In this document: positions 1 through 10,605 of the stretch, piece after piece | Layout of the letters: each line of letters begins with the position of its first letter | Position numbering within the stretch: position 1 is the first letter of the stretch | NCBI GenBank assembly: GCA_028751875.1 | Contig: CM054144.1 | Span: 21,034,052-21,098,051, forward strand | DNA from: Rapana venosa | Taxonomy: Eukaryota > Mollusca > Gastropoda > Neogastropoda > Muricidae | Direction of reading: 5' to 3' | Length of the DNA stretch: 64,000 nt | Notes under the pieces: generated by a model | What the model was told of the DNA's origin: nothing | Seen by the model: only the letters and a program-made list of their open reading frames with translations | Database searches by the model: none | Made by a program: the position numbers and the translations under genes

Positions 1-84
1 AACATAATGCTGCTGCTATGAAGTGCATATGCTTTCCAACTACTTAACAAGGTTGTACTCTATGCTTACTATCATAATATTTCC

Positions 85-345
85 CGGCATCAACCAGGCC
101 CGAGAGATACAGACACCTGCAGTGTTGGTGAGGTAATTTGAAGCAATTCTCTCAAACTCGAATCCATAAAATGGATGAAGCTTGACTGGTCTCATTCTTC
201 CCACTAAACACACAGCATATTCACTCTGGGTAGGAGCCAGCTGGAGTGCAAAAAATCCCTACAACTCTTACAAGATTTGATCCTGCCACCTTTCGGTCCG
301 AAATCCAAGGTGCTAACCACTGTGCCACGGTGGCTGGAGTCTTTT
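85..345 (-). mobile_element. SINE-D, tRNA-headed, near full length
   Basis: Read on the minus strand, the element opens near 338 with a tRNA-like head: an A-box-like stretch (tggcacagtggttagcacc), then a weak B-box-like stretch (aggatcaaatc). A non-tRNA body runs down to about 85. A second diverged copy in the same orientation lies at 11465-11705, sharing 'aacacctgcagtgttggtg' and the 'ctggagt' block, so this is a repeat family rather than a single-copy sequence. The boundaries are approximate and I saw no clear target duplication. Confidence 0.6.
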
Positions 346-460
346 ATTCCAGACATATAATTAATGACAAAAACAAGTAGGTTACATCAAATCAACATAG
401 CAGGCCAGTATAATTTTATTTCCAAATGGATCAATATGCTACTTAACCCTAGTGGCGCGG

Positions 461-524
461 TTCCCGGAATATTCCGGGAAAGGCGGGTCTAGGCTGTGTG
501 GCGGATCCCGGAATATTCCGGGAT
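461..524. repeat. Two copies of a GGAATATTCC-centred palindrome inside the piggyBac end
   Basis: TTCCCGGAATATTCCGGGAA occurs at 461-480 and a 17 bp version at 508-524. Both are nearly perfect dyads just inside the left terminus. Internal or subterminal repeats are common in piggyBac ends and are thought to take part in transposase binding. That function is inferred here from position only. Confidence 0.6.
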
Positions 525-896
525 GACGTGGGTGGTCATAGTTGAAAGCTTACTTTCGCTTTCAAAGGTCAGCCAATGAATGTTAAGGCCGTTGTAGGCC
601 CGCAGAAAGGGGTGAAGGTCGTTTGACACACACAAGCAACGAAGAATCTGATTGGTTAAGAGTGTATTTTTTTTTTTTCGGACCAGCGAGATCGTCTTCA
701 ACAAAAATGGCGGCCAGCGTTTGCACTAGAATTTCTTCAAGCGTTTTTTCGAGCTTTTTTACAAATTTGACAGCGAGGAGGAGTTTTAGAGGCTGGATTT
801 GGTTGAAATAAACAATGAGAGAGACGATGAGGTAAGGATTGTGGAATATTTTGAAAAACTTGGTAAAAATCGATCGCGATCGGACTGAATCGAGCG

Positions 897-1203
897 GTGC
901 TAGTTTTGCTGGATGGACTTTTCGCTACTCGGCGATTTCGACGTCACAGATTGTTTTACTTTATTTTGACGCAACGAGGCTTCGAAATAACTGTTGTTGA
1001 GTCAAATCGCTATGCTGCTGAGTACTTTGCATCACATGAAATCAAGCGATCTTTGTATTTTTGTCATAGAAAGCCACCACTTCGCACATTCCGCCATGAC
1101 GGTCGCGATGGCGTCGATCCTGTCGCTGAACTTTTCTGAGTATTTGGTGACCGATAAAGCGATACAAACTCCTTATTTTTTGAAAACTAATGTCAAGAAA
1201 TAG
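897..1203 (+). pseudogene. piggyBac transposase remnant (N-terminal part, frameshifted)
   Basis: One frame (897-1139) contains the peptide ITVVESNRYAAEYF, like the conserved 'ETNRYA' block that precedes the DDE domain in piggyBac transposases. A second, overlapping frame (994-1203) ends YLVTDKAIQTPYFLKTN. This matches the 'yWstDpaiqTPfF' block that lies a short way downstream in the same family. The two blocks are in different frames, so at least one frameshift separates them, and everything C-terminal, including the catalytic aspartates, is missing. No functional product is expected. The assignment rests on motif recognition together with the TTAA-flanked termini around it. Confidence 0.7.
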
Positions 1204-1552
1204 TGTTTACCTAATCATGACATTTATGCACCGCAAGAACTTTGCTTATCGTGTTAAAATCGATCCGGGGCCCTGACAGTGGAACAGTGATCGGTAGTGC
1301 GAACATGATTTTTTTTTTTGATTTTTTTTTTACATAATCATAAACACTACACACTATTATAAAATTATACTCAATTAAAAGCATATTATCTCTTCTTTCC
1401 AGTGATCTATAGCTTAACACATTTAATTCAGTTTTATATATCAATATCAAGGGTTGTTTGAGCCCACCATGCTCCAAAACAATGCTAGCCAATGTTAATT
1501 CAGCCAATAGAAGTGAGGCTTGTTGCTGTTTATTTAGCGCTACTAGGGTTAA

Positions 1553-2640
1553 GCATCTATCTATATATATCACTTACAGCTCTGTTGCAGTATGCTCCCA
1601 TCAACTTTCTCAGGGGTGTGTTCTTTTTGATTTTGAAATGGACCACGCTCCCATCCTGTCCTGTTACTTTCAGATTGATGTGTTCACTTTCATTCTTACA
1701 GTCCTCGATCTGAAACAACAACAAAAACAAGTTACAAAATCAAGAACCGGCATTTTTTTTCTTCTTTGGATAAACTGATACAATCAGAACATTTATTCTG
1801 ATACAATTATCATTTTGTGGTGTGGGTGAGAGAAAATGAGAGAGAACTCAAGAGATTACTGGAAAACAAATGAACGCTCCAACTGGAAGCCAAAGGAACA
1901 AAATACTTGAAAGGAAAGCTGTGTAATCTGTAAAAAAAACACACACAAAAACCACACACACACAAAACGTGTTTGAGACACTTGTTAGAAGTTAGATACG
2001 CGATACAATAGACATGAGAACAGAAAACAAATTAAGAAAACTTTTTTTTAAACCTGATCTGTAATTTGTAATGGGAGGATGGGAGGGAGGGAGGGACAAA
2101 GAGAGGCAAAGCGGAAGAACAGAGAAATGGAGGAAGAGACTGGAGAGAGAAAATCTCAAACTGGTATACCATATAGGCTACCAGTACCACTGAGTGTACA
2201 AGGTTTTGTAACTTCTTGTCTATAAGTATACGTGTAATACATCATCCAACAGCTGAGTTTTCTTTTCTATTTAAAAAATTTTTTTTTAAAAAGAAGTCAT
2301 GCAGTATTAGGTGCTTTACACATCCACAGTCATGAACATCTGGTATCACTGGCAGAAAATAAGAAATGCTGCTCTTACTCTTACTCTTAGCTTGGCCCAT
2401 CACTCAACACATTCCCACAAATGGGGAAACACACTGGCATGCATTATTCAATTTATTGTATTGTGTACCACTTTTAGTTTAAGTCACAGCAGATTTCTCT
2501 GAGTGAAATTCAGGCTACTCTCTTCAGGGAGAGTGCATTGCCAAGAACCACCCATCATTTTTTCTTTTTCTGTCTGCATATAATATATTATTGTAGTATC
2601 CCATCTTTTAGACATTACACTTACAGTTGCCTAGTTCACC
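1553..2640. other. No recognisable feature
   Basis: AT-rich unique-looking sequence with T-tracts (1311-1330, 2041-2049, 2271-2290) and a short GGGA-rich patch near 2075-2095. I found no open frame with splice context, no SINE core and no tandem array. Confidence 0.5.
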
Positions 2641-2644
2641 CAGT

Positions 2645-2815
2645 TGCCCTCTTTGGGGCACCTATCCTCTTAACAACTTAAGGGACTGGGAAGTTAAAGC
2701 AGCAAGATACAGACAGCCAGTGAGGCACAGCCCTCCACTAGCTCCAGTCAAAATGCTGACCCCTAGAAAAAATGTCTCTTGACACCTTGCCCCCCATTAC
2801 TGAAGTTTAGTGTAT
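2645..2815 (+). mobile_element. SINE-C relic, highly diverged
   Basis: Blocks in the same order as the clear SINE-C copy at 22670-22955 can be followed here: a 'gggaagttaaagcagc' block, 'cagccctcca', 'atgctgacccctag', and 'tctcttgacaccttgcccccc'. Divergence is high and the 5' head is not visible, so this is an old fragment. Confidence 0.45.
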
Positions 2816-3984
2816 TTTTTCCTTAAATTTCACAGGCAAGCTTTCTGGTAGCTGGGCAAAAAAATGTAAATTAAAAAACGCATATCATATTTTCAAAAAG
2901 CAAGCAAAAAACTTACAAAGCATGATTGTAGCGACCAATGCTATGTCATCTAGTATGGCGAATCACATGGACAATGATGGACATGTAGTCTAATGATGTA
3001 GCTAGTTTGATTAAATAACAACGTAAAGTACTTGTGGAAAAAATATTTCTTTATCAAGATATGACAGTAGTCTACAAGACAGATCTAGACTAACCTTTCA
3101 ACTTGTCTGCAATTGAACTCTGTCTGATTTATCTGCTAAATGTTGATCACCATCATCGGGAAATACTGAAGCATGATCGCCTTTGATTAGGCAAACAAAT
3201 CGAAATATATCTCTCCCCCTTAAAGAACAAATAATAATAACACATAGAATCTGTAAGTGAGAACATATTTATGTTTTTAACTCCTTTGTAATCATACAAC
3301 CCGCACCTTCTTCTGACTTTGTTGATCACCGTCCATGTTGATGTTTAGAACACACGACTCTTCCACAGGCTGAAAAAATGGCGCACAAAGAGAAAGCACT
3401 GAGAGAAGTTGTTAAGGTACACTGCTTTTCATTGGTGCAAACTGTCTCATTTCATTGTTTTTCTCTTCAGACAAAAATCTTTTCCTATTTATTAAAATTT
3501 ATAATGAGATGACACTCTCCATAGAAGTTTTCTTATTTATTTTTCTACAAAGTTGAAATAATCATTAAAAAAAAGCACTGTATATAATACCTAAAAATCA
3601 CAGTTAAACCTCATTCAGCCAATCAAAAGAGGTATGACAAAACAGGCCGGCTTTAGGGTAAGCATATCTTTTCCTTCCGGGTTGTTTTGCAATCAAGGCT
3701 ACACTCAAATTATAAAAAGCTTTATTTCTCGAAAATCCAAATTCCAGTCCCTAAATCGGAAATCTCCGCTGGGACGTAAATACAATCACAACAACAACAA
3801 CAAGGCACATGGTGATGGCTGGTTGATGATACAGTCCCTGAATCGGATGGCTCTCTTTGGACATGGCTCCTATAATACAATTAAACCAAGTCTTGGCGAC
3901 AGTCTCAGGAAAATAGGCAAGGAAGGCTTCCTGAAGGCCCTATGTGGCTGCCCTCTCTTCATGTCAATCTGAATGACGTCATTA
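2816..3984. other. Mostly featureless AT-rich sequence
   Basis: Apart from the candidate exon at 3292-3369, this stretch shows only A/T runs. A 112-codon open frame at 3634-3972 has no splice context or recognisable domain, and I regard it as chance. Confidence 0.45.
3292..3369 (-). CDS. Candidate terminal exon of an unrecognised minus-strand gene
   Basis: On the minus strand a good acceptor (gcgccattttttcag) ends at 3370. It is followed by 25 codons and a TGA at 3294-3292, giving a short hydrophilic peptide that ends SQKKVRVV. No matching upstream exon could be identified, and the peptide has no recognisable family. A competing reading on the plus strand is a start ATG at 3378 with 13 codons and a GT donor at 3417. 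Neither is secure, and this could be chance. Confidence 0.22.
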   Translation of the reverse strand, partial: PVEESCVLNINMDGDQQSQKKVRVV

Positions 3985-4112
3985 ACTTATATCAATAATT
4001 TATTTTATTTGTATTCTTTTTATTTCGAGGATAATGGAATAAGCACTTGTGTGCTTTTTTACACCCAGTCCCCGTGTGTATGCAGTATTGTCAAATTTGT
4101 CATCCATTCATT
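3985..4112 (-). mobile_element. SINE-A, 3' fragment
   Basis: The plus strand reads 'atttcgaggataatggaataagcac...cccagtccccgtgtgtatgcag', the reverse of the SINE-A tail. The family runs '...cggggactgg...gtgcttattccattatcctcg' followed by an A-rich end. The copy is truncated on its 5' side at about 4112. Confidence 0.8.
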
Positions 4113-4140
4113 CAGCAAATCAACCAGAGAGAGAGAGAAA

Positions 4141-4164
4141 GGGGGGGGGGGGGGGGGGGGGGGG
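4141..4164. repeat. Poly-G tract (24 nt)
   Basis: An uninterrupted G run follows a short GA stretch. It is one of more than a dozen poly-G/poly-C tracts in this window. Confidence 0.9.
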
Positions 4165-4533
4165 CTAACAAGAAAAAAAGTTACCACTGTCAACGCTGAT
4201 GCCCCGTGATTGCACGTGGAAATGAACTCGGAGGGTTTTGAACAGTGTTAACAGCCAAGCCGACATTTTCATTTCTGATTTGGCCAGGACTGACACAAGA
4301 TGTGTTGTTTAGTCCTAGTTTGGGAAGCAGAAAACCCACACCTTGCATCATCGCCACATACCTGAGGCTACAGGTAACCGTTTGTAGTAAGCTGATTTGT
4401 TTGTTATTCATGACCATGTTCGAAATTTAATAATATACATGGAAGGTTTAAAGCGCTAGATGTATAATCTTGAAAAACAAATCAAAGCTCTTGCATTCAA
4501 TGCAACCAATCACAAGTATTTTTTAAAAAATCA

Positions 4534-4540
<7 letters not shown>

Positions 4541-4567
<27 letters not shown>
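4541..4567. repeat. (AC)n microsatellite
   Basis: Thirteen AC units directly before a SINE-A copy. Confidence 0.9.
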
Positions 4568-4570
<3 letters not shown>

Positions 4571-4571
4571 G

Positions 4572-4832
4572 CATGTTTGTGATCTGCTGACCTAGGTTCC
4601 AATCTGTTTAAGAGAATTTTTCCGCTGGCATTAGGCCTAACATTGGTGCGACTCCACTCTCCCCAACAGTCCGGATGAGACTATAAACCGAGGTCCTGTG
4701 TGGGAACGCACACAGAACATCTTGAGCACACGTTAAAACCCGTTCGGCTTTTCGGAAGAGTAGGTCATTGTGTGCCGGTGGAAACCGATGACAAATTTAC
4801 AAAACAGCATACACATGGGGACTGGATGAAAG
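4572..4832 (+). mobile_element. SINE-A, partly degraded, ending in poly-G
   Basis: The tRNA-like head is weak ('gatctgctgacctaggttccaatc' retains the B-box region). The core 'ggatgagactataaaccgaggtcctgtgtg' and the 'ggaagagtaggtcattgtgtgccgg' block are clear. The copy stops after 'ggggactggatgaaa', where a G run (4831-4849) replaces the usual tail. Confidence 0.8.
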
Positions 4833-4849
4833 GGGGGGGGGGGGGGGGC

Positions 4850-5289
4850 GGAAATCTTAGGTTGGAAATTGCCTTGAGGCTGGATTAAAGAAAAAAATGA
4901 AAGCATACAGAAAAGCAAGGGGGGAGTACTTTATACTCAAGGCTGTACAGAAAATGTTGCTAAGATGATCATCATTTAATAAACTGTTTAGGAAGTTTGT
5001 TTTTTCCTAGTAGGGAGTCTTGCAATTGCATAAAAACACAGTAGATAAAATTGTTTGCACACACACTTAAAAGTGCATGCACACCTGACGTACACAACAC
5101 ACACTTGCAGTAGAATACATAGTATCACTGATTTAAAGTGCTATTCCAAACTAATGGAAAGCTTTTTGTTCTCAGGTAGGCTCAAGGAAGATGACTTGCA
5201 CTACCTTCAGCCTATCAACCCACATAGATCTAGAATCCAGAAAGCAGAAAAGATGGGATTCACCGCACTACTGGCCTCTACTCTGTGAG
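4850..5289. other. No recognisable feature
   Basis: Unique-looking AT-rich sequence. A possible acceptor (tttttgttctcag) ends at 5175, but no supporting donor or protein similarity is visible. Confidence 0.4.
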
Positions 5290-5560
5290 CTACAATACAA
5301 ACCTGAGGCAGAAGTCATGAAAACAGCTGCGGCCCACGTCATAGTTTGAACAGCTCCTGGAAAATCACCTTGACCAGTGCCCTGCCCAGCATCTTGCAGG
5401 CCTTCCAATCCAAGAAAAATACTGACCTGAGTGACCTTTAGTCCTGCAGTGGATCCCCTCCCATTGCAGTGTGCCTGGCAATGAGACCGACTCCCTGGTG
5501 AAGGAAAAGCACAAAGCAAGGCAGGTGATTAGGTCTACCATTTATTCTGAAATCGTGACC
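5290..5560 (+). pseudogene. Degraded LINE fragment with RNase H-like sequence
   Basis: With frame changes, the plus strand reads 'SALPSILQAFQSKKNTDLSDL', then 'LQWIPSHCSVPGNE', then 'DSLVKE'. The second piece matches the 'vqWIPsHcgipGNE.AD.lAKeg' signature of the C-terminal RNase H domain found in I/Jockey-group LINEs. The first resembles the 'tDS.sALqal' block just upstream of it. There are several stops and at least one frameshift. I could not trace a reverse transcriptase upstream, so this is a short, old fragment. Confidence 0.5.
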
Positions 5561-5691
5561 GGTCACCTGACCTGGGCCAAGCCAATGAATACAGTAGCAT
5601 CTACACCTTAAGTCAGATTCCAGTTACCTGCCGATATATAAAGCCTGCGAAAGCCATGATAAAGAGCAGTGCTCTTGCAAGACTGGCAGCT

Positions 5692-5852
5692 AGACAACAG
5701 AACATATATTACAGCTCTGCCTGCTACATGAAACATTCCAAAGATCTCCAGACAACAGAACATGTATTTCAGCCCTGCCTGCTACATGAAACATTCCAAA
5801 GATCTCCAGACAACAGAACATGGATTGCAGCCCTGCCTGCTATTCAAAACAT
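5692..5852. repeat. 58-bp tandem repeat, about 2.8 copies
   Basis: The unit begins 'agacaacagaacat' and contains 'gcctgctacatgaaacattc'. The second copy starts at 5750 and the third at 5808, and the third decays near 5852. Confidence 0.88.
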
Positions 5853-6109
5853 TCTGTTGTGAATGAGGATCTGGCCTGACCCCACCCCAGTGACCAAGCA
5901 GCTTCACGTCAGCTTAGTCTAACCTGCAGTGCACCACTGCCTCCATCATCATAGACTGAGCTGTCCATCTGACAAACGCAGAAGAAAAACAGGAACATCG
6001 CACTGGTGAAAACTTCAGCCAACTAGCTTCTTGCAGCTGTGGGTGCCACTGCAAATGCGACAGCTATGGGGACATGCAACTTAACTATCATTAAACTGTG
6101 AGTATAAGA

Positions 6110-6111
6110 TA

Positions 6112-6157
<46 letters not shown>

Positions 6158-6160
6158 TTG
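6110..6160. repeat. (TA)n microsatellite
   Basis: About 22 TA units with one interruption. Confidence 0.9.
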
Positions 6161-6539
6161 CATTATACTTAGCTTTATGTCTATGTGTAATTCAAGTAGG
6201 CATACTTATGATACTAGCTGGCAGCAATAGTTGAACACACACACACACGAGCGCGTGCATGTCTTCCGCAAACATAAATGCTACTGAAGGGAAGGGGTGG
6301 GTGGGAGAGAGATTGGTACTATGGTAGATCATGAAGTCAAAAAGAAAACAAGTTTTTGAGAAAATTTAATCATAAAACACTAGCCATTCTATGTCCATTT
6401 ATGTACAGAAGCTAAATAATTTGGGACAGTTTGTGGAGCCATCGGTCACCATATTTTAGTGTTAACTTGAAGATGCCTATAACTGCAGTGTGGGCAAAAT
6501 GTTGATCATTTTATGGAGCAAATGGGTGTTTTCCCACGT

Positions 6540-6885
6540 TCAACTACAGCTTTGAGGTTCACCAAATGTGAGATTTTGCATACATGTCATAGTTTTCCAG
6601 GATGATCTCTTAACACAACAATGTGTATGCAATCAACACAAAAAAATTTCTGTTCCTACCAATAACACATTGATCTACTTTTCTGTAAGGTGGAGCAGGC
6701 TTTAACATGTGTGCAAGATGTTTAGCATGCACACACTGGACCTCAGTTTACAGTCACATCTGAGGGAGTTTCAAGGAAGTAGAGTCGGTACTGGTAACCC
6801 CAAGGAAAAATCCACTCTCACAGGTGCTTTGGTGGAGGCTTGATTCTGGGCCATCGGGTCCCAGGCGTGATGCTCTAACCACTGA
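6540..6885 (-). mobile_element. SINE-B, near full length, diverged
   Basis: On the plus strand the copy reads from its tail ('ctacagctttgaggttcaccaa') to its head ('gggccatcgggtcccaggcgtgatgctctaaccact', the reverse of A- and B-box regions). The shared core survives as 'cctcagtttacagtcacatctgag'. Substitutions are numerous, so this is an older copy. Confidence 0.75.
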
Positions 6886-6979
6886 TAGTTTTAGTGACAC
6901 ATTGGCGTCTTAACCTAGTGTCATGTTTTCGAGCATCAGACATGCATATGCATTAAAAGTAAATACTTAATACTCACAC

Positions 6980-6981
<2 letters not shown>

Positions 6982-7068
<87 letters not shown>

Positions 7069-7096
7069 TATTACACCTGCTTACATCTATGTACAT

Positions 7097-7170
<74 letters not shown>
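6982..7170. repeat. Compound microsatellite (TC)n-(TA)n-(CA)n
   Basis: About 24 TC units (6982-7030) run directly into about 17 TA units (7031-7065). After a 35 bp gap come about 36 CA units (7099-7170). Confidence 0.95.
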
Positions 7171-7173
<3 letters not shown>

Positions 7174-7259
7174 GTGAAAGGTAGTGCTTTGTTCTTGTGG
7201 CGATGACAATTAGATGGGATAAATCAGCTGTGATTTATAGAGGCAGACCCATGCACATG

Positions 7260-7385
7260 TCCCTCTCTCCCTCCCCTCTCTCTCTCTTTCTGTCTCTCTC
7301 TCTTTTTCTGTCTCTCTCTCTTTTTCTGTCTCTCTCTCTCTCTTTCTGTCTCTCTCTCTCACAGACACACACACACAGACACATA

Positions 7386-7452
<67 letters not shown>
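7260..7452. repeat. CT-rich then (CA)n microsatellite
   Basis: Imperfect TCTCTCT/TTTTCTG units up to 7360 are followed by CA repeats to 7450. Long reading frames here are low-complexity artefacts. Confidence 0.92.
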
Positions 7453-7454
<2 letters not shown>

Positions 7455-8024
7455 CCCTCATACATTTGTTTTTGTCTTGATTTTCAGATAACTTTTGCAG
7501 CAACCTTCAACCTCCTCACCACAAACGCCACACATGGTCTTGCCTTGTTAGGCCTGTGTTGGTAGAGAGCAGGGAATGGTTGACACAGGAAACCAACAAA
7601 ACCTGCCTCTGTTTTGTTTTCAAGGGGTCTGGGACATGGAAGGTCTTAAGTCTTCAGAATGAGAGTGTTATTCGAGATCTGAGTCCTTCAGTTTTCATGA
7701 GTGGGCTTGGGTGCTTCCAGAACTTTTCCAAAGGATCGAGTCAGGACATAGGGTCTTATTTTTGTGTGATTGGTCAATGGTATTTTGTAGTTTTGAAACA
7801 CTTTAAGTAGACTGGAAAAATGAGCAGTTGCAGCAGTTCCAATGTAGCGGCTTCCTTCAACAGGTTTACAGGTCTCTTGTGTGCATTTCCGTCTGCTCTC
7901 GTGTTTTGCTCCCGGAGTTATGTCGCTGGTTTTAATTTTAGTCTTTGTTCGGTCTTTCCTGTTAGCCTGTGAATGATCACTGGGCACCAACTTCCGATTG
8001 CTTCAGTATTGCTTGCTAAAAATC
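7453..8024. other. Unique-looking sequence, no confirmed feature
   Basis: A good acceptor-like site (cttgattttcag) at 7475-7487 precedes an open stretch to 7559 followed by GTAGAG. I could not link it to any protein family or neighbouring exon. Confidence 0.3.
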
Positions 8025-8278
8025 TAGAATGAAATAAAATGAATGTGAATAAAATAAATGTGAATAAAATGTAATGAGATAAAATTAAAAACCAAATATA
8101 AAATCCGCAAAACAGAGAGAAAAACTGAGCAATAAAACTAAAAAGTTATGAATAGAATAAAATAAAGTCAGATAAAATAGAATAAAATAAAACACAATAA
8201 AATAAAACAATAAAATAAAACACAATAAAATAAAATAAAATAAATGGGCCATAAAATGGGCCACAAAAAGAATAAAAT
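8025..8278. repeat. A-rich (AATAAAAT)-type low-complexity tract
   Basis: Irregular units such as 'aataaaat' and 'acaataaaataaaa' fill about 250 bp. Confidence 0.85.
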
Positions 8279-8299
8279 AGAATAGGGAAGCAAGAAATC

Positions 8300-8795
8300 T
8301 GACAGCAATCAGGGTGACAGTGATCTCGTCGTCTGAAGACACCACCACCTGCAACAACGGCTTTGAGACAGTAGTCCATCATGGGGTATTGCGACTCTGT
8401 TGTCCTGTTCCATTTCTGATGGGTTTTCTTATGTCGGGTATTACCACCACCTACAACAGCTTTGAGACAGTGGTCATGCGGTATTGCAACTAGGTCATCC
8501 CTTTCCATTTCTGTTAGGTTTCCTTTGGTCAGGAATAACCATCACCACTTTGACACAGTAGGCAGAGGTATTGTGAGATTCTGTCATCCCATTCCATTAC
8601 TGATAGGTTTCCTTATGCATGGAATTACCACCACTGGTTTGAGACAGTAGGCAGAAGTATTGTGATATGGTCGTCCCTTTCCATTACTGATAGGTTTCCT
8701 ATGTTGGGAATTACCACCACCTACAACGGCTTTGAGACGGTGGTCATGAGGTATTGCAACTCGGTCATCCCTGCGTTTCCTTAGCCTTCCCACCC
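8300..8795. repeat. Minisatellite, unit about 87-95 bp, about 5.5 copies
   Basis: Each unit contains 'ggtattgcaact', 'gtcatccctttccatt', 'aggtttcct', 'attaccaccacc' and 'tttgagacagt'. The 'gtatt' landmark recurs at 8386, 8481, 8568, 8657 and 8751, giving spacings of 87-95 bp. Copies differ by substitutions and small indels. Confidence 0.85.
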
Positions 8796-8895
8796 TTTGT
8801 TAAACATGGGTCCTGACCTGGTGAGTCATCGTGTGGATCACCGGGGAGTCATCTTGTGGGGCCAAGTTCTGTGGATCTTCTGAGTCTTCTCCATC

Positions 8896-9190
8896 AGTGG
8901 GGCTGTCATCTGCTCCATGCTGTCATCTGCTCCATGAGTGGGACTGTCGTCTGCTCCATGCTGTCATCTGCTTCAGGAGTGGGGCTGTCATCTGCTCCAT
9001 GCTGTCATCTGCTCCAGGAGTGGGGCTGTCATCTGCTCCATGCTGTCATCTGCTCCAGGAGTGGGGCTGTCATCTGCTCCATGAGTGGGGCTGTCATCTG
9101 CTCCATGAGTGGGGCTGTCATCTGCTCCATGAGTGGGGCTGTCATCTGCTCCATGCTGTCATCTGCTCCATGCTGTCATCTGCTCCATCA
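8896..9190. repeat. Short-unit minisatellite (gtcatctgctccatg / agtggggct modules)
   Basis: Two modules, a 'ctgtcatctgctccatg' block and an 'agtggggctgtcatctgctcc' block, alternate irregularly for about 295 bp. Open frames through it are repeat artefacts. Confidence 0.88.
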
Positions 9191-9690
9191 AGTTTATTGT
9201 GGGTGAGTATACAGCTACAGCTGAGTGACTTTATGATACAGGATTTAGGTATCTGCTTTTTTGTTTGTTTGTAGTTCTAGGTCATTTAGGAGAGAAGAAG
9301 TTCACATTCTCTTGAAACGAGTCACTTGGTTTATTACTGACAGAGAGCTTGTGGTGTTTGGTTGCTGCAGACATGGCAACTTCTATATCTGGAATGGGAG
9401 GGTGTCACGTGTTGACAGAAATGCCTCCTTGTTTGCAAATTCTTTTTTAAAATAATTACTGATAAAGTGTATTTGATTAGAATAACTGGATGGCTCATTG
9501 TAATGTTTAAATATTTAACTCTATAAAGTGATCGGAATTTGACTAAATTGAGGAAGTGATGAATTTTTATATCTGAACCAAAAAGATATTTATATTTTTT
9601 CTTCTTTCTCCTGTTTATTTTGGGGTTTTTTGTTGAGGGGGGGTGGGGGGGGGGGGGGGGAGCATCTTTGTCTTTCTGCCTTTTTTTTTC
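9191..9690. other. No recognisable feature except a poly-G patch
   Basis: AT-rich sequence. A G-rich run lies at 9637-9661, just before the SINE-B copy. Confidence 0.5.
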
Positions 9691-9691
9691 A

Positions 9692-10065
9692 TAACTCAGC
9701 TAGAGCTCTGAGGTTTACCAATGGTGAAATTTTTTGTGCATATAATAGTATTTTTCCCATCATTAAGGTGGCTGCGTTCCAGCTTAGGGAAGATGTCTAA
9801 ACACACACTAGTGTGCATGCAGTTAAACACAAGAAAACATCGTCCATTCTTACCGGAATAAGCCTGCTCTTCTGAAAGGCAGAACTGGTTTTAATGTGTG
9901 CACAAGATGTTCTGCGTCTGTTTGCACATGCGACCAAAATTTATAGTCTCACCTGAAGGACCGAGTCGGCACTGAGTACAGGGGAAAACCCCCATTGAAA
10001 GGGAGTCTTAGTGGTGGATCAAACTGGAGCTCCATCCTGGGCCGTCGAATCGCAGCCCCTAATTT
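9692..10065 (-). mobile_element. SINE-B, near full length
   Basis: Tail end at 9696 ('cagctagagctctgaggtttaccaa'), 'cattaaggtggctgcgttcc' block, shared core ('atttatagtctcacctgaag'), and head end near 10060 ('gggccgtcgaatcgcagcccc'). The order matches the copies at 6540-6885 and 35545-35945. Confidence 0.82.
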
Positions 10066-10292
10066 TTTTCCATTTGAATTAAAGGAAGAGATGTTTAGTG
10101 TTTCATACTTGCCATTCTTTACTTCTACTTCAGTATTTTCTGACTGACCTTTCTCCTGGTGATTTTATTTTGTAGCTTTGTGGTTGTCACAATCATTGTT
10201 TCTTTGTTGTCATTTTTATTTTCCACCTGATTACAACTTTGTGGTGTTCATGTTTTGCCAGGTACCATATGAGATGGGAGAGTGCTGCTAGA

Positions 10293-10527
10293 GTCCAACA
10301 CCACCAGGCACTTCTCATGACAGTGCCACTTAAGTCCAACACCACCAGGCACTTCTCATGACAGTGCCACTCAAGTCCAACACCACCAGGCACTTCTCAT
10401 GACAGTGCCACTCAAGTCCAACACCACCAGGCACTTCTCATGACAGTGCCACTCGAGTCCAACACCACCAGGCACTTCTCATGACAGTGCCACTCAAGTC
10501 CAACACCACCAGGCACTTCTCATGACA
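10293..10527. repeat. 41-bp minisatellite, 5.7 copies, nearly identical
   Basis: The unit is 'gtccaacaccaccaggcact' plus 'tctcatgacagtgccactcaa'. Starts are at 10293, 10334 and every 41 bp after. Only one or two substitutions separate the copies, which suggests recent expansion or homogenisation. Confidence 0.95.
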
Positions 10528-10605
10528 GGCAGCCAAAATAAATTATCAGGTGTCTTTAACTTTGTCATCTTTTACTCTGTCTGGTCTAGTGTCTATCTTT
10601 TATAT

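Larger units (their letters stand above)
443..1552. mobile_element. piggyBac-like DNA transposon, internally deleted, with TTAA target duplication
   Basis: The 1102 bp element (447-1548) is flanked by TTAA at 443-446 and 1549-1552. Its ends are inverted: CCCTAGTGGCGC on the left, and CCCTAGTAGCGC when the right end is read inward. TTAA duplication and CCCTAG-type termini are hallmarks of the piggyBac superfamily. Inside are transposase-like remnants at 897-1203. Two copies of a 17-20 bp palindrome centred on GGAATATTCC lie subterminally at 461-480 and 508-524. CCAAT-type motifs at 564 and 650 may be a relic of the promoter. The element is about half the usual autonomous length and lacks the catalytic DDD region and the cysteine-rich tail, so it would need a transposase supplied elsewhere. 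Confidence 0.82.

Noticed and set aside
7475..7559. Possible exon with a good acceptor (cttgattttcag)
   Set aside because: The donor GTAGAG is weak, there is no partner exon in phase, and no protein similarity.
8831..9274. 147-codon Cys/His-rich frame
   Set aside because: It lies on the short-unit minisatellite, and parallel frames are open as well.
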